Assembly: GCA_963749365.1 (NCBI GenBank)
Contig: CAVVME010000003.1
Span: 1,302,001 to 1,366,000, forward strand
DNA length: 64,000 bases
From: WHSW01 sp963749365
GTDB taxonomy: Bacteria > Actinomycetota > Thermoleophilia > Solirubrobacterales > 70-9
Reading direction: 5' to 3'
The notes beneath the pieces are model-generated. The model was not told the DNA's origin. It did no database searches and worked only from the letters and a program-made list of their open reading frames with translations. Position 1 is the first letter of the stretch; each line of letters opens with the position of its first letter. The position numbers and the translations under genes were made by a program. This document shows positions 57,866-64,000 of the stretch, piece by piece.

Positions 57866-60204
57866 CCCACCTCGCCCGCGGCGGCGATCGCCGCCTGGCC
57901 GAAGGCGATCCCGCCGTCGTTGGGGGGCAGGCGCCGCGGGATCAGGACCTCGAGCCCGACGGCGAGCAGCCGGGTCGCGGTTCGCTCGACCAGGAGGCGG
58001 TTCTGGAACACGCCGCCGGAGAGCACCACCCTGGTCAGCCCCCGCGCCTCGGCCGCCCGCTCGCAGGCGGTCGCCGTCGCGGCGGCGAGCCCGTTGTGGA
58101 AGCGGGCCGCGGCCCGCTCGGGACCGCGGCCGCGCTCCAGATCGGCGACCAGGGCCCGGATCGTCTCGCGGGCGTCGAGGACCAACAGCGCCCCGGGGTC
58201 GGCGCCCTGCTCGATGACGGGCAGCGGATAGCCGTCGCGCTCGGCGGCGCTCGCGATCCCCTCGAGCTCGGCGGCCGCCTGGCCCTCGTGGGCGACCCGC
58301 GTGCGCAGGCCGCAGAGCGCCGCGACGGCATCGAAGAGGCGCCCGACGCTGGTCGTCAGCGGCGAGCCGAGTCCGGTCTCGAGCAACCGGCAGACCGCCT
58401 CCCAGTCGCCGGTCGGGATCTCGCCGGCGAGCCGCGACGGGATCGGCGGGCGCTCGCTCTCGAAGGCGGCGCGAAGCCACGAGCAGGCCATCCGCCACGG
58501 CTCTCGCGCCGCCGCGTCACCTCCCGGCAGCCGAACCGGGAAGGTGAGCCCGATCCGGTCGGCGCCGCGCAGGTCGCCGACCAGGATCTCGCCTCCCCAG
58601 ACCGTCTCGTCGGGTCCGAGCCCGGCTCCGTCGAAGATCGCCGCGACCGCGGGCTCGAGCTGACCGTGCTCGGCCAGGCAGGCCGCGAGGTGGGCGTGGT
58701 GATGCTGGACCGCGACCGACTCCACGCCCTCGCGCTCGAGCGCGTACCGGGTCGAGAGGTAGTCGGGGTGCAGGTCGTGGGCGACCAGCTCCGGCTCGAC
58801 CGCGAACAAGTGCTCGAACTGCTCGATCCCCTCCCGGAACGAGCTCAGGGTCTCGTAGTTGCGCAGGTCGCCGATGTGATGGCCGACCCAGGCCCGCCCT
58901 CCCTTGGCGAGGCAGAACGTGTTCTTGAGCTCGGCTCCGCAGGCGAGCAGGGGGCGCCCGTCGCCGGGCAACTCGATGCTCTGCGGCACGAAGCCGCGCG
59001 AGCGCCTGATCAGCAGTGGCTCCGGGCGCAGCTCCGGCCCCAGCGAGCGGAGCACCGAGTCGTCGCTGCGGGTCTCGATCGGACGGTCGTGGAGCAGGAA
59101 GGCGTCCGCGATCGAGCCGAGGCGGGCGAGCGCCTCCCGGTCGCGATAGGCGATCGGCTCGTCGGAAAGGTTGCCGGAGGTCATCACGAGCACGATCCCG
59201 GCGTCGGCGAGTAGCAGGTAGTGAAGCGGGGAATAGGGCAGCATCACCCCGAGATCGGCCGAACGCGGCGCGACCGCCGCGGCGACCGCGGCGCCGGGCC
59301 GGCGACGGGCGATCACGATCGGCCGCTGCGGGCTCTCGAGCAGCGCCGCCTCTGCCGGCGTCAGCTCGATCAGCTCGCGCGCCGCAAGCAGGCTCGCCGC
59401 CATCAGCGCCAGCGGCCGCTGCTCGCGGTGCTTGCGCTGCCGTAGGGCCGCCACCGCGCCCTGGTCGTCGGCCCGGCAGGCGAGGTGAAAGCCGCCGATG
59501 CCCTTGATCGCGACGATCCCGCCCGCCACCAGCAGCTCCGCCGCCGCCGCGATCGGGTCGTGACCCGAGCCGACGCTGAGCTGCGCGCCGTCACGATCGG
59601 TGAGTCGCGCCCGCGGACCGCACTGCGGGCAGGCGTTGGGTTGGGCATGGAAGCGGCGGTCGGCGGGGTCCTCGTACTCGGACCGGCACGCCGGGCACAT
59701 CTCGAACCCGGCCATCGTCGTCAGCGGCCGGTCGTACGGGATCCCGCGGACGATCGTCATCCGCGGCCCGCAGTTGGTGCAGTTTATGAACGGGTAGCGG
59801 TAGCGGCGGTCGGCGGGATCGAAGAGCTCGGCGACGCAGTCGGCGCAGGTTGCGACGTCGGGGGAGACGAGCGCCTCGGGCTCGCCGCAGCGCTCCGACT
59901 CGAGGATCCGGAAGCCCCGCTCCGCGGTCGGCAGCGCGTCGTCGACGTCGATCGCCTCGATCTCCGCGAGCGGCGGGGCCTCGGCGCGCAGGCGGCCGAG
60001 CAGGCGGTCGATCGTGTCCGCCGGGCCCTCGGCCTCGATCAGCACCCCGCGCTCGTCGTTGAGCACGAACCCGTCGAGCCCGAGCTCGTCGGCGATCCCG
60101 AAGACGAAGGGACGAAATCCGACCCCCTGGACGGTGCCCCGGACGCGGACCCGGACCCGTCGCGCCCGGGAGCTGCGCGAAAGCTCGGCGACCGGGCGGC
60201 TCAC
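57862..60204 (-). CDS. hypF: Carbamoyltransferase for hydrogenase CN ligand synthesis
   Basis: A 780-residue HypF that makes a thiocarboxamide on HypE from carbamoyl phosphate. Domains in order: acylphosphatase-like (VRVRGTVQGVGFRPFVFGIADEL), two zinc fingers (CADC...CTNC and CPAC...CPQC), YrdC-like (VAIKGIGGFHLACRAD) and Kae1-like (VAVQHHHAHLAACLAEHG and VVLSGGVFQNRLL). Full length. GTG 60204 overlaps the stop of the preceding gene. HypE is not in the window and may lie beyond 64000. Confidence 0.94.
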   Translation of the reverse strand: MSRPVAELSRSSRARRVRVRVRGTVQGVGFRPFVFGIADELGLDGFVLNDERGVLIEAEGPADTIDRLLGRLRAEAPPLAEIEAIDVDDALPTAERGFRILESERCGEPEALVSPDVATCADCVAELFDPADRRYRYPFINCTNCGPRMTIVRGIPYDRPLTTMAGFEMCPACRSEYEDPADRRFHAQPNACPQCGPRARLTDRDGAQLSVGSGHDPIAAAAELLVAGGIVAIKGIGGFHLACRADDQGAVAALRQRKHREQRPLALMAASLLAARELIELTPAEAALLESPQRPIVIARRRPGAAVAAAVAPRSADLGVMLPYSPLHYLLLADAGIVLVMTSGNLSDEPIAYRDREALARLGSIADAFLLHDRPIETRSDDSVLRSLGPELRPEPLLIRRSRGFVPQSIELPGDGRPLLACGAELKNTFCLAKGGRAWVGHHIGDLRNYETLSSFREGIEQFEHLFAVEPELVAHDLHPDYLSTRYALEREGVESVAVQHHHAHLAACLAEHGQLEPAVAAIFDGAGLGPDETVWGGEILVGDLRGADRIGLTFPVRLPGGDAAAREPWRMACSWLRAAFESERPPIPSRLAGEIPTGDWEAVCRLLETGLGSPLTTSVGRLFDAVAALCGLRTRVAHEGQAAAELEGIASAAERDGYPLPVIEQGADPGALLVLDARETIRALVADLERGRGPERAAARFHNGLAAATATACERAAEARGLTRVVLSGGVFQNRLLVERTATRLLAVGLEVLIPRRLPPNDGGIAFGQAAIAAAGEVG

Positions 60205-60701
60205 CGCGCCACCTCGGCTCCCTCGGCTGCGGATTGCCCAGCCCCCTCGCCCTCCTGTGGCCGGGGACGAAACTCGGAGAGCACCAGCCCGTAGAGGAGA
60301 TGATCGGCGGCGAACGCGATCCGCTCGGCGAGGCGGACGCGCTTCGCCTGGGTGAGTCCGAGAGCCGGCGCGATCCCGAGCTCGAAACCGGCCCAGAGCG
60401 CCAGCCCATAGGCCGGGCCGGCCCACGGGCGTCGACGAAGCCCATCGGGCAGCAGCGCGAAGCCGACGCCTCCGGCGGCTCCGTACCCCCAGTGGGCGAG
60501 CTCGATCCCGGTCTTCCGGCGGCCGCGCGGCACGCGCCTGAGGAGGCCGGCTGCGCGCTGGCGCAGGATCGCCTGCGGAGGCGTTTGCTCAACGATCCCG
60601 AGGTCCTTGGTGACCTTGCGCATCCCCGTCATCGCCATCGCCGCGATCGCCCCGCGACCCGCGGCGTGGACGATCTCGCCAACCGAGGTCGGTCCGCTCA
60701 C
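60201..60701 (-). CDS. Predicted small membrane protein in the hydrogenase operon
   Basis: A 166-residue protein of no known family. An N-terminal helix GRGAIAAMAMTGMRKVTKDL, then hydrophobic segments ELAHWGYGAAGGVGFALLP and YGLALWAGFELGIAPALGL, then AERIAFAADHLLYGLVL. The layout resembles DUF1440-like membrane proteins. Overlapping GTGA junctions at both ends put it firmly inside the maturation operon. Role unknown. Confidence 0.7.
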   Translation of the reverse strand: MSGPTSVGEIVHAAGRGAIAAMAMTGMRKVTKDLGIVEQTPPQAILRQRAAGLLRRVPRGRRKTGIELAHWGYGAAGGVGFALLPDGLRRRPWAGPAYGLALWAGFELGIAPALGLTQAKRVRLAERIAFAADHLLYGLVLSEFRPRPQEGEGAGQSAAEGAEVAR

Positions 60702-61939
60702 GCCGCCGCGTCCCCCGCCAGCTCGAGCAGCTCGCGGAGCACGTGGTAGGCGCTCGCCTGCGCCTCCTGGATCCGCGGGATGTGCTGCGAGCGGCTGACG
60801 ATCACGTGATCGGCGAGCCCCTCGGAGGCGATCAGACCGCCACCGTAGCCGCAGAGGGCAACCGTCGCCATTCCGCGCCGACGCGACTCGGCGAGTGCCT
60901 CGATCAGGTTCTCGGAGCCTCCGCTGGTCGAGAAGGCGATCGCCGCGTCGCCCTCGCGGCCGTAGGCGATCACCTGGCGCTGAAAGATCTCCGCCGGCCC
61001 GATGTCGTTGGCGATCGCGGTCAGGATCGAGGGGTCCTCGGTGAGGTCGATCGCCGCGCGGGCGGCCCATCCCCGCTCCGGGGGCGGATAGCGCAGGTCG
61101 GCGACCAGGTCCATCGCGTCGGTCGCCGAGCCGCCGTTGCCGAACGCGAGCAGCTTTCCCCCGGCCTCGAACGCGCGTCGCAGGTCTGCAGCGGCCGCGA
61201 TCAGGCCGGCCGCGTTCTCGCCCAGGGTCTGGGCGCGCAGGTCCCCGACCTCGCCCGCCTTGACCAGCACCGAGGCGCGCACGTCGTCGATCACGCGCTC
61301 GAGGTCGTGCTCGCCGCCGGAGAGGAACGGATAGAGGAACCCCGACGGGCCCGCGTCCGCGGGCTCGGCCGAGTCGCCGACGAGGATGCCCCGGTGCTCG
61401 AAGAAGACGTGGACGAGCTCCCAGAGCACGTGGTAGAGCGTCTCGACCAGCTCTTGGCGGACGAACGGGTCGGCGCCGGGCGGCACGAACTCCCATTCCG
61501 CGCCGGCGCTCGCGAAGGCGATCGTCAGGCAGCCACGGGCTCGGGCGAGCTCGAGCGCTTGCGCGGTCTGCTCGCCGCCACGCTCGTCGATCCCGAATCC
61601 GATCACGATGTCATCGGCCTCCGCGAGCGCCTCGATCTGGGGCGCCAGGGCCCCGCCCTCGGGGGCCAGGCCGATCGCCGGCAACGCCCGCTTGCCGACG
61701 ATCACGGGGTGAACGAACTCGACCGCGACATGGCGGGCGTCCGAGCGCGCGGCGGGCCCGGCGCCGAGCGCGACCAGGCGCCCACCGGCGGCAAACCGCT
61801 CGGCCATCGCGTGACAGCAGCGAGCCAGTCGCTCTGCCTCGGCCTCGAAGAAGGCGCGGTTCGCCTGCTCGCGGCGCTCGAGCAGCTCCTCGACCCGGGC
61901 GAGGAGCGACGCAGTCGGGATGGTCTCGCCCAGCGCCAC
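60698..61939 (-). CDS. Tandem SIS-domain protein (phosphoheptose-isomerase-like)
   Basis: A 413-residue protein with two SIS domains. The first is around GGRLVALGAGPAARSDARHVAVEF, the second around GGKLLAFGNGGSATDAMDLVADL with AIAFSTSGGSENLIEAL. The second keeps the GmhA-like glycine/serine substrate loops; the first has diverged. Phosphosugar isomerase-like proteins recur beside actinobacterial high-affinity hydrogenase genes, with unknown function. The GTG start is five bases after the hypB stop. Confidence 0.85.
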   Translation of the reverse strand: MALGETIPTASLLARVEELLERREQANRAFFEAEAERLARCCHAMAERFAAGGRLVALGAGPAARSDARHVAVEFVHPVIVGKRALPAIGLAPEGGALAPQIEALAEADDIVIGFGIDERGGEQTAQALELARARGCLTIAFASAGAEWEFVPPGADPFVRQELVETLYHVLWELVHVFFEHRGILVGDSAEPADAGPSGFLYPFLSGGEHDLERVIDDVRASVLVKAGEVGDLRAQTLGENAAGLIAAAADLRRAFEAGGKLLAFGNGGSATDAMDLVADLRYPPPERGWAARAAIDLTEDPSILTAIANDIGPAEIFQRQVIAYGREGDAAIAFSTSGGSENLIEALAESRRRGMATVALCGYGGGLIASEGLADHVIVSRSQHIPRIQEAQASAYHVLRELLELAGDAAA

Positions 61940-61943
61940 CGGC

Positions 61944-62624
61944 CTAAGCGGTCACCGAAGCCCGCTCGGGGACGGCGGCGAGCCACGATCGCCACGCGTC
62001 GGTCCCGTCACCGGTGAGCGCGCTGGTCGCGATCCACTCGACCCCGGGGTGAACGGCGTCGAGATTGGCGAGGAAGCGGTCGAGATCGAACTCCAGGTGC
62101 GGCAGGAGGTCGACCTTGTTCACCAGCACCAGCTCGCAGGCGCGGAACATGAGCGGGTACTTGAGCGGCTTGTCCTCCCCTTCGGTCACCGAGCAGACCA
62201 TCACCCGGGCGTCCTCGCCGACCCGGAACTCGGCCGGGCAGACGAGGTTGCCGACGTTCTCGATCACCAGCAGATCGATCTCCACGAGGCCGAGCTCGGG
62301 GATCGCCGAGCGGACCATGTTGGCGTCGAGGTGGCATTCGCCGCCGAAACCCGCCTCGGTGTTGAGCTGGACCACCGGCACGTGCAGGGCGGCGATCCGG
62401 TCGGCGTCCATGCTCCCCTGCACGTCGCCCTCGAGGACTCCGGCGCGAACCGCGTCCAGGCCCGCGAGCGCCACCTCGAGCAGGGCGGTCTTGCCCGCGC
62501 CCGGGGTGCCCATCAGGTTGACCACCCTGACCTGCTCGCGGTCGAAGTCGTCGCGGTTGGCGCGCGCGATCGTCTCGTTCGCGTCGAGGGCGTCCTCGGC
62601 GACCTTCACCCGTGTGCGATGCAT
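61944..62624 (-). CDS. hypB: Hydrogenase nickel incorporation GTPase
   Basis: A 226-residue GTPase delivering nickel to the hydrogenase large subunit. The P-loop NLMGTPGAGKTALLE, ENVGNLVCPAEFRVGED and the base-recognition NKVDLLPHLEFD are present. The zinc/nickel site is GECHLDANMV plus the later Cys. The His-rich N-terminal nickel store of many HypB proteins is absent. Start ATG 62624 overlaps the hypA end by 19 bases. Confidence 0.94.
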   Translation of the reverse strand: MHRTRVKVAEDALDANETIARANRDDFDREQVRVVNLMGTPGAGKTALLEVALAGLDAVRAGVLEGDVQGSMDADRIAALHVPVVQLNTEAGFGGECHLDANMVRSAIPELGLVEIDLLVIENVGNLVCPAEFRVGEDARVMVCSVTEGEDKPLKYPLMFRACELVLVNKVDLLPHLEFDLDRFLANLDAVHPGVEWIATSALTGDGTDAWRSWLAAVPERASVTA

Positions 62625-63010
62625 CGTTCCTCCTCGCTGTCGACGACCTCGATCGACTCCACCTCGAGCTCGTCCCCTCGAATCACGTCGGCGCCCGCCA
62701 GCCCGCAGTCGGGGCAGCGAAAGCTCGGCAGCACCGGCCCGAGCGCGAGATGACCGCTCCGCGGCTCGGGTGCCGGGTCCCACTCGCGCTCGCAGGCGCC
62801 ACAGCGAAGCCACGCCGGGACGACCTCGAGCTCGAGCCGGGCTCGCGCGCAGGCCGTGTCGCGGGCGACGATCTCGAAGTAGAACCGCAGGCTCTCGGGC
62901 ACGACCTGGCGCAGGGCGCCCGCCTTGACGCTGACCGCGGACACCTGGCGCCCGCCGGCGTGGCGCAGCGAGGTGTCGACGATCGCGCTCGAGATCGAGA
63001 GCTCGTGCAC
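62606..63010 (-). CDS. hypA: Hydrogenase nickel incorporation protein HypA
   Basis: A 134-residue metallochaperone. MHELSISSAIVD supplies the nickel-binding His at position 2 (encoded after a GTG start). A zinc site is formed by CGAC (RCGACEREW) and CPDC (FRCPDCGLAG). The insert between the pairs is longer than average. HypA hands nickel to HypB, encoded next. It starts one base after the protease stop. Confidence 0.93.
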   Translation of the reverse strand: MHELSISSAIVDTSLRHAGGRQVSAVSVKAGALRQVVPESLRFYFEIVARDTACARARLELEVVPAWLRCGACEREWDPAPEPRSGHLALGPVLPSFRCPDCGLAGADVIRGDELEVESIEVVDSEEERCIAHG

Positions 63011-63011
63011 C

Positions 63012-63539
63012 TCAGCCCCCGGTCTCGGCGTAGGCGGCGTCGGTGTTGAGCTCGGCGATCGTCTCCAGCACCAGCTCGACCGCGCGCTCGACCGAGCCCT
63101 CGACCTCGGGCGAGAGCGCCAGCCCCATCTCCTCGGCGACGGCCGGCTCGCAGGCGATCACGACCACCTTGCCGGGCCAGCCGCCGACCATCTTCACGAA
63201 CCGCAGCACGGTGCGCGGGTCCATCCCGTGCGGGTTGATCGCCTCTCCGTCCTCGATCGGCTCGAGCGACTCCGACTCGGGCTCGAACACGTAGAGCGTC
63301 CCCGGCTCACCGCCCTGGCGGCTGGCGTCGAGGAGGACGAGGGCGTCATAGCCACGCATCACCTCGTAGGCGAGGTCGAGGCCTCCGGTGCCGAAGTCGA
63401 GCACGGTGACCCCGGGCGGCAGGGGGCGCTGGTCGAGCGCCGCGGCGACCCGACCCCCGAATCCGTCGTCCTGCAGCCACGCGTTTCCGACCCCGGCGAC
63501 CAGGATCTGGCGCTGGCGCCGCTGCGACCCCGAGCTCAT
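63012..63539 (-). CDS. Hydrogenase maturation endopeptidase (HyaD/HupD family)
   Basis: A 175-residue protease that trims the C-terminus of the hydrogenase large subunit once nickel is bound. ILVAGVGNAWLQDDGFGGRVA has the first acidic ligand (DDGFG), VTVLDFGTGGLDLAYEV and LVLLDASRQGG the second, and the nickel-sensing His is in INPHGMDPRTVL. Length is typical. Its ATG overlaps the stop of the upstream gene. Confidence 0.9.
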   Translation of the reverse strand: MSSGSQRRQRQILVAGVGNAWLQDDGFGGRVAAALDQRPLPPGVTVLDFGTGGLDLAYEVMRGYDALVLLDASRQGGEPGTLYVFEPESESLEPIEDGEAINPHGMDPRTVLRFVKMVGGWPGKVVVIACEPAVAEEMGLALSPEVEGSVERAVELVLETIAELNTDAAYAETGG

Positions 63540-64000
63540 CCGTCCACCTCTAGCTCGCTGGCGCGAAAGAACAGATAGCGCCCCGTCTCCCGGAATAGCT
63601 CCTGGGCGGGGTCGTCGTCGACCGTGACCGCGAGGTGGGCGCCGTCCTCGTAGTCGAGATAGATGCGCTCGATCGTCGCCGTGCGCCCGTCGAGCATCCG
63701 GTCATAGACATCGCGCTCGGTACCGGGGCGCAGCACCACCTTGGCGCCCTTGCGGTAGACGGTGCCCTCGACCTCGAGTGTCTGCTCGCCGGGGTTCGGG
63801 TGCCCGGGCTCGGGCGGTGGCCCGGGGTCGCTGGGCCCGGGTGGCCACCCTTGGTCACCTGGCTCGGCGACCTCCGCCAGCCGCCCGTGCAGCGCCAGCA
63901 CCTGCTCTGGGGTCGCGCCGGCGGCGCGCTCGACCATCTCCCGCACTGCCGGATCGGCGGCCGTGATCTGCTCGCGCTCGGCCTCCGAGAGCGTCTGCAC
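63536..64000 (-). CDS. Hydrogenase-operon protein of unknown function, 5' end at window edge
   Basis: At least 154 residues; the frame is open to the last base, where a GTG happens to fall, so the true start may lie outside. A helical N-terminus (LSEAEREQITAADPAVREMVERAAG) leads through a Pro/Gly-rich linker to a small beta domain (VYRKGAKVVLRPGTERDVYDRML through HLAVTVDDDP). The domain looks like a small SH3-type fold; similar proteins accompany actinobacterial hydrogenase genes. ATGA overlap with the protease gene shows co-translation. Confidence 0.65.
   Translation of the reverse strand: MQTLSEAEREQITAADPAVREMVERAAGATPEQVLALHGRLAEVAEPGDQGWPPGPSDPGPPPEPGHPNPGEQTLEVEGTVYRKGAKVVLRPGTERDVYDRMLDGRTATIERIYLDYEDGAHLAVTVDDDPAQELFRETGRYLFFRASELEVDG

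Overview
The window is very GC-rich and gene-dense (about 65 protein genes in 64 kb). It carries actinobacterial hallmarks: HemQ-type heme synthesis, Holin-X and DUF3618 membrane proteins, many acyl-CoA dehydrogenases, DUF4349, and a surface protein with an Ala-Glu-Asn repeat. The mix, including a DUF559 protein with an AbiEi-like N-terminus, fits class Thermoleophilia (Solirubrobacterales-like). That placement is inferred from gene content, not from a marker gene. No rRNA, tRNA, CRISPR array, insertion sequence or prophage is visible.

Layout. 1-2400: end of an aldehyde dehydrogenase, a PQQ-type sugar dehydrogenase, and two truncated gene remnants meeting head-on. 2427-6183: metH under a SAM-I riboswitch. 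6228-10454: a glycosyltransferase/flippase-like fusion and a large membrane protein. 10441-15851: a heme/Fe-S block (hemQ, ferredoxin reductase, bolA, monothiol glutaredoxin, ABC-F ATPase, A-type Fe-S carrier). 15848-20226: an epimerase, DegV, a three-gene envelope-protein operon and a nitrilase-TetR operon with a perfect palindromic operator. 20307-32727: a sugar epimerase, then lipid/acyl-CoA catabolism. This includes a five-gene overlapping operon (enoyl-CoA hydratase, carboxyltransferase, BKACE, CoA-transferase/racemase, MerR), a shared divergent operator, three acyl-CoA dehydrogenases, two NTF2-like proteins and a secreted M43 metalloprotease. 32754-37112: a frameshifted DUF559 gene between two palindromic repeats, two SDRs, a lactonase-like MBL protein and a decayed surface gene. 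37265-46973: PlsC, GlpK, GT2, an orphan biotin carrier, an enoyl-CoA hydratase, a patatin, two sulfatases and a DNA glycosylase. 47014-51880: biotin synthesis (bioB-F-D and bioA) surrounding two small paralogous arginine-rich peptide genes that each have a CRP-like site. 51900-56700: an ECF sigma factor with a DUF4349 partner, rubredoxin, Nudix, a PPOX-like protein and SOD. 56783-64000: a [NiFe]-hydrogenase maturation operon (protease, hypA, hypB, tandem-SIS protein, membrane protein, hypF, Ni/Co transporter), cut by the window end.

General architecture. About eighteen genes have a TAnnnT-like -10 box only 7-10 nt before the start codon and no Shine-Dalgarno sequence, so leaderless transcription is probably common. 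Genes inside operons overlap by ATGA, GTGA or TTGA. Three genes appear to start with CTG.

Most unusual signals: (1) a 40-nt element, 38/40 identical, inserted in frame in two unrelated enzymes (metH and the ferredoxin reductase), with a third copy between genes and a possible fourth in a signal-peptide region; (2) the tandem small-peptide genes with CRP-like sites at an identical -41.5 spacing; (3) the DUF559 gene flanked by copies of its own palindromic start region.
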